Shown piece after piece: positions 32,588 to 39,386 of a DNA stretch of 50,883 nt (within the stretch, counting starts at the first letter, position 1; the number at the start of each line of letters is the position of its first letter). The notes below the pieces were generated by a model. It did no database searches and was not told the DNA's origin. It saw only the letters and a program-made list of their open reading frames with translations. Position numbers and translations under genes: made by a program. Source of the DNA: a virus. Location of the stretch: positions 1-50,883 of the IMG/VR virus record IMGVR_UViG_3300036790_000239; one strand, 5' to 3'.

Positions 32588-33808
32588 ATCTTCGCTCGGG
32601 GCCCCGTCTTCGCCCAGTGCCTCGTCCAGCGCGCGCCGGGTCCGGTCCTCGGCGTCCGGCATCAGGTGACCGTACACCCGCAGCACCAGCGCGCCGCCGT
32701 CCGAATGGCCCATGTGCTCGGCCACCGTCCGCGGGTCCACGTTCCGGGCGAGCAGGTTCGAGGCGTACACGTGCCGGAGCATGTGGCAGCCATTCACCCG
32801 GTCATCGCTGAGCCCAGCCGCCCCGCGGGCCGGCTTCCAGACATGCTCGTTGAACGCATTGCGGTGCAGCGCACGGCCGTCCGGGGTGGTGAACAGCAGC
32901 GTGGCCGTGTGCGGCTTGCCGTGCCGGCGGGTGCCCGGCTCGTGCCAGGGCAGCGTGACCTCGCAGGCGAACTGCGCGATGTGCGCTGACAGGACCAGCG
33001 ACGTTCTGCCGGCCATCGGCACGCGCCGGTCGACGCCGCCCTTCGGCGGCGCGAACCAGAGCTGGCGGCCCACGATCTTCACCTGCTGGCGGACATGCAC
33101 GGCCCGCCCGGGCATGAACTCGATCTCCTCAACCGACAGGCCGAACAGTTCCGACTGGCGCAGCCCGAGCCCTTTCCCCGCGTCCACCATGGCCCGCAGG
33201 CGTGCGGGGAGCGACGCGCGCACCGCGGCGGCCTGGGCCGGCGCCCAGGGAACCAGTTTGCGCCGCGCACCCTTCGGGAGCTTGATCCCGGCCCGGCACG
33301 GGTTCCGCTCGATCAGGCCATCCGTCTGCGCCGCGATCATGATGGAGCCCAGGTGCGTGAACACCTTGGCCGCGGTGGACGGAGCCAGGTTCAGTCCGGT
33401 CACCCAGGCCTGGACGAGCGAGGGCCGCGCTTCCAGCTCGCTGAGCAGCCGGCTGCCGAGTTTGCCCTCCGGCAGCACGTGGTTGGCCAGCCGGGACTCG
33501 ACCGCCTCACGGGTCACCGGGTCGAACCCCTGCGCGGGCAGCCAGGTCTGCGTCACGTACTTGCGGAGCGTGATCCGGCCCGCGTCCGGGTCCCGGTAGG
33601 TGCCAGCGATCTTGGCGTGCTCGATCTCGGTGAGGAACTTCTCGGCCTGGATCTTCGTGTGGAAGCTGCGGCTGCGTTCCTTGCCGTCGGGGTCAAGGTA
33701 GCGGGCCCGCCAGCGCCTGCCCTTCCCGTGCCGGGCGGTCCTGCGTTTTACTGGCTTGCCGTCCGGGCCCTCGGCGGTGATAAACCAGCGATCTTCGGTG
33801 TGGCTCAC
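32546..33808 (-). CDS. int: Tyrosine integrase (integrase 1)
   Basis: 420 residues. The N-terminal AP2/arm-binding-like part (GRRWRARYLDPDGKERSRSF, then HTKIQAEKFLTEIE) precedes a SAM-like domain (RKYVTQTWLPAQGF) and the catalytic domain. Catalytic residues are visible as Arg in GLGLRQSELFGL, His-x-x-Arg in HMLRHVYAS, and His...Tyr in GHSDGGALVLRVYGH. It integrates and excises the phage at att sites. Its start overlaps the repressor stop by 4 bases, so both are in one leftward transcript. The gene end runs into the repeat region proposed as attP. Confidence 0.92.
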   Translation of the reverse strand: MSHTEDRWFITAEGPDGKPVKRRTARHGKGRRWRARYLDPDGKERSRSFHTKIQAEKFLTEIEHAKIAGTYRDPDAGRITLRKYVTQTWLPAQGFDPVTREAVESRLANHVLPEGKLGSRLLSELEARPSLVQAWVTGLNLAPSTAAKVFTHLGSIMIAAQTDGLIERNPCRAGIKLPKGARRKLVPWAPAQAAAVRASLPARLRAMVDAGKGLGLRQSELFGLSVEEIEFMPGRAVHVRQQVKIVGRQLWFAPPKGGVDRRVPMAGRTSLVLSAHIAQFACEVTLPWHEPGTRRHGKPHTATLLFTTPDGRALHRNAFNEHVWKPARGAAGLSDDRVNGCHMLRHVYASNLLARNVDPRTVAEHMGHSDGGALVLRVYGHLMPDAEDRTRRALDEALGEDGAPSEDHGPGTAQESGEGS

Positions 33809-34251
33809 GCGAGAGCCTCCTGCCCACCGTCTCGCCTGCGGGCCTCCCAGGCGGCATCCGCCACCTTCGCCCGCAGGTCATCGGCACGGCTCCGCAGTTC
33901 CGCATAGGTGTAGTTGGCCGACGCCAGCGCGGCTTCCGCGTTGGCGATCTGGGCCTCGGTCTCAGCCAGTTCCCGGCGCAGCTCCCGCTCCGTGCTGGCG
34001 GGGCCGCCTGCACACATCTCGTCCACACTGGCACCGAGCACCGCAGCGAAGGCGACCGCCTCGGTGAGCGAGACACTGCGCTGGCCGCGCTCGATGCGGG
34101 TGATGGCGGTCGGGTCCAGGGTCACGCCGCACTGGCCGCCGATCTCGGCCGCCAGGCGCGCCTGGCTGAGCCCGCGCGCCTCCCGGAGCTCCCGGAGTCG
34201 CTGGGCGAACACTGCCTTCGTGTCCTGCACATGCAACACGTTACTGAACAT
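33805..34251 (-). CDS. XRE-family repressor with C-terminal helical domain
   Basis: 148 residues from ATG 34251. Residues 14-75 are an XRE helix-turn-helix (FAQRLRELREARGLSQARLA, then AEIGGQ...ITRIERGQRSVSLTEAVAF). Residues 90-148 are a coiled coil (ELRRELAETEAQIANAEAAL). Likely the lysogeny repressor; its start lies inside a perfect palindrome (34240-34262), so it should repress itself. TACGGT 9 bases upstream suggests leaderless transcription; other starts (GTG 34239) are possible. Confidence 0.8.
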   Translation of the reverse strand: MFSNVLHVQDTKAVFAQRLRELREARGLSQARLAAEIGGQCGVTLDPTAITRIERGQRSVSLTEAVAFAAVLGASVDEMCAGGPASTERELRRELAETEAQIANAEAALASANYTYAELRSRADDLRAKVADAAWEARRRDGGQEALA

Positions 34252-34262
34252 TCCGCAGTAAC
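34240..34262. promoter_or_regulatory. Palindromic operator GTTACTG-9-CAGTAAC
   Basis: GTTACTG (34240-34246) and CAGTAAC (34256-34262) are perfect inverted 7-mers. The site covers the repressor start codon and borders its -10 (TACGGT on the minus strand, 34261-34266). It also overlaps the -35 region of the rightward TATATT (34278-34283) that could serve the excisionase-like gene. Confidence 0.7.
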
Positions 34263-34327
34263 CGTAAGCGTTTGAGCTATATTCAGAGATGTGACCCCCG
34301 CAGGGCGATGCTAGGAGCGCAGCGACC

Positions 34328-34543
34328 ATGGCCGATGAGAGTGGCGTCTGGCTGGACGTGGAGCAGATGGCCGGGCGCTATCACACCACGGCGCAGACCA
34401 TCTACCACTGGCGTCACTCCGGCACCGGCCCAGCGTCGGTCCGGACTGGCGTCAAGGTCGGGAAGAGCATCCTGTTCCCGCGGGCCGAGGTTGAGCGGTG
34501 CGACCAGGTGATGGCCGAGCAGGCGCGCAGTGGCGCGGCTTAG
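34328..34543 (+). CDS. xis: Excisionase-like MerR/AlpA-type DNA-binding protein
   Basis: 71 residues; AGGAG upstream of ATG 34328. WLDVEQMAGRYHTTAQTIYHWRH and a following GVKVGKSILFPRAEVERCDQV wing are typical of helix-turn-helix 17/excisionase proteins. Divergent from the repressor and controlled through the shared operator region. It would direct integrase to excision or act as a Cro-like regulator. Its stop overlaps the convergent XRE gene by 4 bases. Confidence 0.75.
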   Translation: MADESGVWLDVEQMAGRYHTTAQTIYHWRHSGTGPASVRTGVKVGKSILFPRAEVERCDQVMAEQARSGAA

Positions 34544-34770
34544 GCCGCCCGCTTAGCGAGGTCCCGCAGCAGCCTGCCGTAGGCCAGGGCGTGCCCGGTC
34601 GTCGGGGCGGTCACGCCGGCTTCCCACTGCGAGACGGCCACCCGGGACACCCCGACCACGGCGGCCACTTCGCCCTGATGGATACCCGCGGCCTCACGCA
34701 GCTCCCGGGCCCGGCCGGACCGCAGGTCGGCCCGCGCCTGGGCGATCAGGGCGAGGTCGGCGGGACGCAT
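34540..34770 (-). CDS. Second XRE-family regulator
   Basis: 76 residues from ATG 34770. ELREAAGIHQGEVAAVVGVS then RVAVSQWEAGVTAPTTGHAL is a compact helix-turn-helix with almost nothing else. It has its own minus-strand promoter (TTACCT 34804-34799, TACGCT 34782-34777), with TACGCT 6 bases before ATG, so the mRNA is probably leaderless. Divergent from recombinase 2, whose start region holds a palindrome; regulation of that gene is likely (inference). Confidence 0.75.
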   Translation of the reverse strand: MRPADLALIAQARADLRSGRARELREAAGIHQGEVAAVVGVSRVAVSQWEAGVTAPTTGHALAYGRLLRDLAKRAA

Positions 34771-34776
34771 GGGATA

Positions 34777-34804
34777 AGCGTAGTGGCCGGAAGGTGACAG
34801 GTAA
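34777..34804 (-). promoter_or_regulatory. Leaderless promoter of second XRE gene
   Basis: On the minus strand TTACCT (34804-34799) and TACGCT (34782-34777) are 16 bp apart, and six bases separate TACGCT from ATG 34770. Confidence 0.5.
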
Positions 34805-34846
34805 GGACGGCGCAAGACACGCGGAAGCGGCCTCCAGCTGATACCA

Positions 34847-34864
34847 CATAACACACGTTATGCT
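34847..34864 (+). promoter_or_regulatory. Palindrome and -10 element before recombinase 2
   Basis: CATAAC-ACAC-GTTATG (34847-34862) is a perfect inverted repeat. TATGCT (34859-34864) inside it fits a -10 and ends 6 bases before GTG 34871. A bound regulator would block transcription, which is probably leaderless. No good -35 is visible. Confidence 0.6.
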
Positions 34865-34870
34865 GTACTT

Positions 34871-35860
34871 GTGACAGCAGAACTCGCACAGCCCCGGGCC
34901 GATGCCTACTGGCTTGCTATAGCCCCGGCGGATGCCGACAGGCTCTCGATGCTGACCGCCGCGTGGCTCGCCCGGCGCAAGCCGTCCACCCGGGAGGCGT
35001 ACCGCAAAGATCTCGCCCGCTGGCTCTCGTGGTGCGAGCGCTGCGGGGTGAGCCCGCTCGCCGCGCGCATGATGCACATGGACGCCTGGATAGCGTGGCA
35101 GCGCGAGCATGGGCCGGACGGTGACGGGAAGCCTGCGGCTGAGGCGAGCATCGCGCGGCGCGTTGCCTGCGTCTCGTCCTGGTACAAGTACCTCTACCGC
35201 AACACCAAGGACGACCCGCAACCGCTCGCCATGACCAACCCGGCCGAAACGGACGGCCGGCCGGACATCGACCCGGACTACTCGCCGACGACCGGGCTCA
35301 GCACGGCCGAGGCCGACCGGCTGTGCCTCGCGGCCGACCGGGACAACCGCCGGGCCTCAGCACTGGTGCGGCTCCTGCTCTACGGTGGCCTGCGGTGCGG
35401 CTCGGTGATCCAGGCCAACATCCAGGACCTCGGCCACGACCGCGGCTTCCGCGTGATCACCGTGCGAGGGAAAGGCGACAAGGTCTTCCGTGTGCCGATC
35501 CCCGCCTCGCTCAGCGAGGCGATCGACGCCATGCTCGCCGAGCGCGGGGACCCGGCCAAGGGGGCACTGTTCGCCACCCGGACGGGCAAGCGCATTGACC
35601 GGGCGTACATCGGCCAGCTCATCCGGCGCCTTGCCGGCAGGGCCTCAATTCCCTCGGCCGCCAAACTCTCCCCCCACTCGCTGCGGCACACATTCGCCAC
35701 CGACTACCTGGACGCGGGTGGCAACCTGCGCGACCTCCAGGACGCCATGGGCCATGCCGACCCGCGCACCACCCGCCGGTACGACCGGGCCCGGCACAAT
35801 CTCGACCGCCACCCGGCCCACATCCTCGCTACGCGGTACGGGGTGCGGCGCGACGGGTGA
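34871..35860 (+). CDS. Tyrosine recombinase 2 (XerC/D-like)
   Basis: 329 residues from GTG 34871. A SAM-like core-binding domain (AAWLARRKPSTREAYRKDLA, then RWLSWC) precedes a catalytic domain with Arg in YGGLRCGSVIQANIQDL, HSLRHTFATDYLDAG and GHADPRTTRRYDRARH (His...Tyr). All catalytic residues are present. It is unrelated in detail to integrase 1 and lacks an arm-binding domain, so it acts more like XerC/D or an IS-type recombinase. It could resolve multimers, integrate at the nearby tRNA-Ser, or switch a second element. The regulator at 34540-34770 is divergent. Confidence 0.88.
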   Translation: MTAELAQPRADAYWLAIAPADADRLSMLTAAWLARRKPSTREAYRKDLARWLSWCERCGVSPLAARMMHMDAWIAWQREHGPDGDGKPAAEASIARRVACVSSWYKYLYRNTKDDPQPLAMTNPAETDGRPDIDPDYSPTTGLSTAEADRLCLAADRDNRRASALVRLLLYGGLRCGSVIQANIQDLGHDRGFRVITVRGKGDKVFRVPIPASLSEAIDAMLAERGDPAKGALFATRTGKRIDRAYIGQLIRRLAGRASIPSAAKLSPHSLRHTFATDYLDAGGNLRDLQDAMGHADPRTTRRYDRARHNLDRHPAHILATRYGVRRDG

Positions 35861-36125
35861 CCTCCGCGCCATCCTCCAGCACGGCCCGGACTTCACCCCG
35901 GCCCGGGTCCGCCGCGGCCGCCATGTCTGGCAGGTGCGGGAGGCCGTGGAGCACTGGAAGCACCCGGGCAGCGCAGCGGAGACGTTCGGCCGGGCCGGGC
36001 TCACCGAGCGGTGGGTGCTGCGCGTCTGGGGGCCGCTCCCCGGGCAGCCTTCCCAGCGGGGGGAGTTCGTGATGACCGCGGAGACCTACGGCGACAGGCC
36101 GGGGTGGTTCATCAAGCCGGCTTAG
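35859..36125 (+). CDS. Coding-looking frame after recombinase 2, start unclear
   Basis: The frame reads DLRAILQHGPDFTPARVRRG, VWQVREAVEHWKHPG and RAGLTERWVLRVWGPLPGQP, with protein-like composition, and stops one base before the tRNA. There is no ATG/GTG at the beginning; the first usable one is GTG 35934. It may be a frame-shifted extension of recombinase 2 (+1 shift), a gene with a rare start, or a remnant. Confidence 0.4.
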   Translation, partial: DLRAILQHGPDFTPARVRRGRHVWQVREAVEHWKHPGSAAETFGRAGLTERWVLRVWGPLPGQPSQRGEFVMTAETYGDRPGWFIKPA

Positions 36126-36126
36126 C

Positions 36127-36210
36127 GGAAGCTGAAGGATTCGAACCCTCGCGGCTCCTCACCGCGGCCCGGTTTTCGGGACCGGTTTGCGCCCAAGCGC
36201 GCCAGCTTCC
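36127..36210 (-). tRNA. tRNA-Ser(CGA), atypical
   Basis: 84 bases on the minus strand. Acceptor GGAAGCT/AGCTTCC, anticodon stem CCGGT/ACCGG with loop CCCGAAA (anticodon CGA), long variable arm and T-arm GAGGG-TTCGAAT-CCTTC. Position 33 is C instead of the almost universal U, position 8 is G instead of U, and the D-loop is short. No CCA is encoded. Two bases separate it from the next tRNA. May be inactive. Confidence 0.7.
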
Positions 36211-36212
36211 GC

Positions 36213-36298
36213 GGAGGGCGCAGGGATCGAACCTGCGCAGCGCTTGCGCGCCGACTACGGGATAGCAGCCCGCTGCCTTGCCTCTCGGCCAGCCCTCC
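36213..36298 (-). tRNA. tRNA-Ser(GCT)
   Basis: 86 bases on the minus strand. Acceptor GGAGGGC/GCCCTCC, D-stem GCC/GGC, anticodon arm GCGGG-CTGCTAT-CCCGT (anticodon GCT, reads AGC/AGU), class II variable arm, and T-arm GCAGG-TTCGATC-CCTGC. U8 and U33 are normal. No CCA encoded. It is transcribed before the CGA tRNA in the same orientation. Confidence 0.88.
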
Positions 36299-36396
36299 AG
36301 ATGAGACCTGCGGCCCGTCATGATCGGGCGGCGGTACTCCACGGAAATCGGCGCGACTGCATGAAACGATGCTAGCAGCGAGAGGAGGTGAGCATC

Positions 36397-36555
36397 TTGT
36401 GCAACATCACGGTCGGCCGGTACAGCGACCCGGGGTCAGTGGGCTTCCAGGGCTGGATCGAGCCGGAAGACAAGTCCTGGGTGGCGTTCGTCGGCAGCGA
36501 CGGGCATCCGCTGGTCTTCCTTGACCGTGACCCGGTGACGGGCGCGGTGAAGTGA
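36397..36555 (+). CDS. 52-residue protein, unknown
   Basis: TTG 36397 is chosen because GAGGAGG (36382-36388) is 8 bases before it; GTG 36388 overlaps the binding site. The product reads MCNITVGRYSDPGSVGFQGW, WVAFVGSDGHPLVFLDRDPV, a plausible small beta protein. It stands alone, rightward, between the tRNA genes and the leftward operon. Confidence 0.6.
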   Translation: MCNITVGRYSDPGSVGFQGWIEPEDKSWVAFVGSDGHPLVFLDRDPVTGAVK

Positions 36556-36937
36556 TCAGCAGCGGTCCGGGGGATGACCGGGCCGTGCTTCCTCACCAGG
36601 CGCAGGATGTTCCGCCGCTACGATGCTCCATGACGGGACGTACTAGTCACCGCCGCCCGGCAACTGACCGAGACCTTCACCGGCACCGGGCAGGCCCGCG
36701 AGTGCTGGCCAACGGCGCGGGTTCCCGTCGGTAATGGCGCTGCCGGACGCGGTAGAGCCCGCAGGGGATTGGGGACTCCGGTCCCTGCTTGAACCGTGGT
36801 GGGCTAACCAGCTTCCCCCCCGGGTTGTACCTGCGTGGCTCATAGGTGCGTGCCGGGCCGCGTAGCCCACGGCCCCAGGTGGTCACGATCCGATCACCCT
36901 CCTGACCGAGATTCCGGCCTTCTCAGCCAGCCGGGGG
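36556..36937. other. Gap with one doubtful leftward frame
   Basis: A 382-base stretch downstream of the long leftward operon. The best candidate is a minus-strand frame 36886-36677 (69 residues, GTG start, AGGAGG 11 bases upstream), reading RTYEPRRYNPGGKLVSPPRF, PIPCGLYRVRQRHYRREP. It has no recognisable domain and could be chance. I see no terminator, tRNA or repeat here. Confidence 0.4.
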
Positions 36938-37174
36938 TCAGGCATCGCCGCCTCCTGGCTCATCTCCTGGGAGCCACACATCCTCGGCTGGCCACGGCAC
37001 AGCATCCTCGGGTGACTGCCCCTCGCGGTAGATCCAGACGACCAGGAAATCCCGGCCCAATTCGACATCCGAGTCCGCAGTTCCCTGATGGAATTCGCCG
37101 CGCGCGTCCCGGGTTACGACGCGGCTGCCTGCGTGCACATTGGCCCGGGTGTTCGGGTGAATCTGGTCAGCCAT
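36938..37174 (-). CDS. Small acidic protein, last clear gene of leftward operon
   Basis: 78 residues from ATG 37174, overlapping the upstream stop by 8 bases. ANVHAGSRVVTRDARGEFHQ, VELGRDFLVVWIYREGQSPE and PWPAEDVWLPGDEP suggest a small SH3-like beta-barrel of the type found in many phage early proteins. Function unknown. Confidence 0.6.
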   Translation of the reverse strand: MADQIHPNTRANVHAGSRVVTRDARGEFHQGTADSDVELGRDFLVVWIYREGQSPEDAVPWPAEDVWLPGDEPGGGDA

Positions 37175-37490
37175 CAGCCTGCTTCTCCCGCAGGATCCAG
37201 TGCATGACCATGCCGTCCTCGATCCAATTGCCGTACATGTGCTCGGGGCAGTAGGCCCACCACATCCGGTCATCGGGCCGGTGGCCAGAGAAGCGGTAAC
37301 GCCGGGCGAGTTCGGCAACGGCCGGCTGGCGGCACGCCTTGCGGCCCGCGACCTGGCGGCGGCAGCCCTTGCCGCTGACCGGCCGCCATTCGAGATTGGG
37401 GACCGCAACCAGTTCGTAGCCTCCGGGCACCTGGCGCTCGTCGTGCTCGCGCTGGCGGATCGCTGCCATCTCAGTGCTGATCTCAGGCAT
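37167..37490 (-). CDS. Unknown early protein
   Basis: 107 residues. Helical start, then CRRQVAGRKACRQPAVAELA and WWAYCPEHMYGNWIEDGMVM with scattered Cys/His that could hold one metal ion. Overlaps both neighbours by 8 bases. No family recognised. Confidence 0.6.
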   Translation of the reverse strand: MPEISTEMAAIRQREHDERQVPGGYELVAVPNLEWRPVSGKGCRRQVAGRKACRQPAVAELARRYRFSGHRPDDRMWWAYCPEHMYGNWIEDGMVMHWILREKQADG

Positions 37491-37794
37491 GGTTCGCCTC
37501 CAGTTGCTCCCGTACGGCCTGCTCGGACAGCAGTTCCTCGCCCCGAGAGAGCTTCCGCAGACTGGTCGTCATGTTGATCCACGGCGGCCGGTTCCGCGTC
37601 TTCTGCCGGTTCAGGGCATCCAGGTCCAGGACATGCCGGGCCATCTTCCGCCGCACGTCCCGCTCAATCAGCGGCAGCACAGCTTCCAGGATCTGCCGGG
37701 CGTCCTCCCAGGGATCCACCGTCCCGGCCTGTGGGTGGCTCAGCAGCCACTCAGCAGCGGCGCGCTGAGCGGCGCGCGGGAGTTTGTCAGCCAC
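37483..37794 (-). CDS. Unknown helical early protein
   Basis: 103 residues, almost all helical (AAQRAAAEWLLSHPQ, WEDARQILEAVLPLIERDVR, RKMARHVLDLDALNRQK). Overlaps neighbours by 8 bases. No Cys pairs. Function unknown. Confidence 0.6.
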   Translation of the reverse strand: MADKLPRAAQRAAAEWLLSHPQAGTVDPWEDARQILEAVLPLIERDVRRKMARHVLDLDALNRQKTRNRPPWINMTTSLRKLSRGEELLSEQAVREQLEANHA

Positions 37795-38074
37795 GGGTCA
37801 CCTCTCCAGTCCCCCACCTGATCTCGTACGCCAGCTTGCAGTCGTGCGGCTGCGGGCCGTCCTGGCAGCGAGGGCAGAGCAGCAGGCCGGCGCACTGCTG
37901 CACCTCGGCCGCGCACCCGGCGCAGACCGCTGCGGCGTCCAGGTGCTCGTGCATGCAGGCGAAGCGGACGACCGCGATAACGCGCTCTCCGCAGGCGACC
38001 AGGGTTTCCGGGACGGGACCGCCGGCAGCCCACTCGTAGTCGGCCATCGTGCAGGTGACCGGGATTTCAGCCAT
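37787..38074 (-). CDS. Cys-rich early protein, zinc-ribbon candidate
   Basis: 95 residues from ATG 38074 (an earlier in-frame start at 38122 would overlap the previous gene more). ACMHEHLDAAAVCAGCAAEV and LLLCPRCQDGPQPHDCKL give CxxC pairs for a zinc site. Part of the coupled operon. Function unknown. Confidence 0.6.
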   Translation of the reverse strand: MAEIPVTCTMADYEWAAGGPVPETLVACGERVIAVVRFACMHEHLDAAAVCAGCAAEVQQCAGLLLCPRCQDGPQPHDCKLAYEIRWGTGEVTRG

Positions 38075-38456
38075 CACTGCTCTCCCCCACCTCGGTAGCC
38101 CGCATCCCGGCCAGTACCTCACCGAACGGAAGGCCGGACCGGCTGGCGATCCGCTCCAGTGCGCCAGCGAGCGCGTGCACGTCGCCGGCGCCGTCCGGGA
38201 TGCCGACCCAGGAGTCCCGGCCGCGGGATCCAGGTGGCTGCCACGCGGAGCCGCCTTCCCCGGTGCCGATCATCGCCCAGCTGTGGACGCCCAGCCATGC
38301 GCAGACCTGGGCTGGGGATGGCAGCGGGCCGGACATGCCGCCTTGGCGCAGCTCGGGGCAGTCGTGCGGGTGCTGGATGATGCCCTCGTCAAGTGGGCCG
38401 TGGCAGCCGATGCACGTCCACGTTCCGCCGTCGAGGATCAGGCGCTGGGTGATCAC
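38067..38456 (-). CDS. Unknown early protein with CxxC
   Basis: 129 residues from GTG 38456 (GTGA overlap, GGGAGG upstream). WTCIGCHGPLDEGIIQHPHDC could form a metal site; the rest (PAQVCAWLGVHSWAMIGTGE, VHALAGALERIASRSGLPFG) is mixed. No family recognised. Confidence 0.6.
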   Translation of the reverse strand: MITQRLILDGGTWTCIGCHGPLDEGIIQHPHDCPELRQGGMSGPLPSPAQVCAWLGVHSWAMIGTGEGGSAWQPPGSRGRDSWVGIPDGAGDVHALAGALERIASRSGLPFGEVLAGMRATEVGESSDG

Positions 38457-38854
38457 TGGGGCACCTCCCATCCGTTTGCCACGGCCAGCAAGATGTCCGC
38501 ATGGCACGGCTCGCCCGGCGGGCACCAGCAGGCCAGGGGCACGCCACCGAGGTAGTACCGGATGTCTTCGGGTGGCCAGCCGGACGGGTCGTGGCGGATG
38601 TAGCTGGCGAACAAGGCAACGGCATCGGCGCGGTCGCGGACCTTGCGGATCTCGTACGCGCGCGGGCCGCTCCTGTAGGTGCCTGCGGGCCGGCAGCCGT
38701 GGTACGGGGACGCGAGCGACCCATAGGCACCGGGAGCGATTACGCGGCGGCCGGGCTCGAACGGGTTGCCCCAGCGGGTGGTGCGGTCCACCTTGACCGC
38801 ACCCTCGGGCATGCGCCAGCCCTTCGTGCGGCGTAGCTGGATGCGCTCAGCCAT
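38453..38854 (-). CDS. DUF4326-domain protein
   Basis: 133 residues from ATG 38854. RIQLRRTKGWRMPEGAVKVD then RTTRWGNPFEPG at the N-terminus and LACWCPPGEPCHADILLAVA at the end are the signature of DUF4326, a widespread phage/bacterial domain of unknown biochemical function. The CWC...CH cluster is conserved in the family. One of the few recognisable genes in the operon. Confidence 0.8.
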   Translation of the reverse strand: MAERIQLRRTKGWRMPEGAVKVDRTTRWGNPFEPGRRVIAPGAYGSLASPYHGCRPAGTYRSGPRAYEIRKVRDRADAVALFASYIRHDPSGWPPEDIRYYLGGVPLACWCPPGEPCHADILLAVANGWEVPQ

Positions 38855-39029
38855 TGCCCAGCCTCCTGAACACCTGGATCCCGAGATGCTCGCCGGCGTA
38901 GTGCATTGAGTAGGCGAACGGGCGCCACGTACTGTTCCAGAACCGGCGGCCACAGGCCGGGCACTCCAGCCGGAACCAGGAGCACCAGCGGCAGTGCTTC
39001 ACGAGGTCGGGAATGACGGGGTCACTCAC
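38847..39029 (-). CDS. Small zinc-ribbon-like protein
   Basis: 60 residues. CRWCSWFRLECPACGRRFWN has two Cys pairs, and a later FAYSMHYAGEHLG adds His residues. GTG 39029 start; overlaps both neighbours. Function unknown, perhaps nucleic-acid or protein binding. Confidence 0.6.
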   Translation of the reverse strand: MSDPVIPDLVKHCRWCSWFRLECPACGRRFWNSTWRPFAYSMHYAGEHLGIQVFRRLGNG

Positions 39030-39177
39030 CGGGCACCTCTGGATCCGCCGGGCCGCTCACCATGACAGCCATCCTGGGCTGCCGCCCATCCAGCCGGCCG
39101 GAGACGGCCAGCCTGCGCCCCGGCTGCAGGTCGCGCCACAGCAGGTCGTGCGCCAGGGGCGGGACGGTCAGGGTCAC
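39022..39177 (-). CDS. Small beta-rich protein
   Basis: 51 residues from GTG 39177, chosen because it overlaps the upstream TGA (GTGA); an ATG at 39210 would add 11 residues. LWRDLQPGRRLAVSGRLDGR and RMAVMVSGP resemble an OB-like strand pair. Function unknown. Confidence 0.5.
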   Translation of the reverse strand: MTLTVPPLAHDLLWRDLQPGRRLAVSGRLDGRQPRMAVMVSGPADPEVPGE

Positions 39178-39386
39178 GTCCAGGCCGCCGTCCGGCAGAG
39201 ATACGCCCACTCGGTGATGCCGTCAGCGGGAAGCGTGCCGCAGATCTCGCAGACTGCGGCACCGGCGTGGCCGGCCTCCCGCAGGTAGGCACCGGAGCGC
39301 GACTCGCCGCGATGGTGGATGCGTTCCGCGAGCGTGCTGAACATCTCAGCGGCGATCTCCGGGTCGGACTGCGAAGCGTCAGGCAC
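39174..39386 (-). CDS. Small protein with CxxC
   Basis: 70 residues from GTG 39386 (GGGAGG upstream). EIAAEMFSTLAERIHHRGES then VCEICGTLPADGITEWAYLC with three Cys that could bind zinc. Overlaps the upstream gene by 8 bases. Confidence 0.6.
   Translation of the reverse strand: MPDASQSDPEIAAEMFSTLAERIHHRGESRSGAYLREAGHAGAAVCEICGTLPADGITEWAYLCRTAAWT

Noticed and set aside
32485-32811. Rightward frame antisense to the integrase end
   Set aside because: Arg/Pro-rich and without start signals, opposite a clear integrase.
35857-36072. 71-residue frame starting at the recombinase 2 stop (GTGA overlap)
   Set aside because: Start pattern is attractive, but the product is Ser/Arg/Gly-rich shadow text; the alternative frame is protein-like.
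36552-36734. 60-residue rightward frame overlapping the end of the 52-residue gene
   Set aside because: His/Arg-rich, no binding site and no recognisable pattern; chance open frame.
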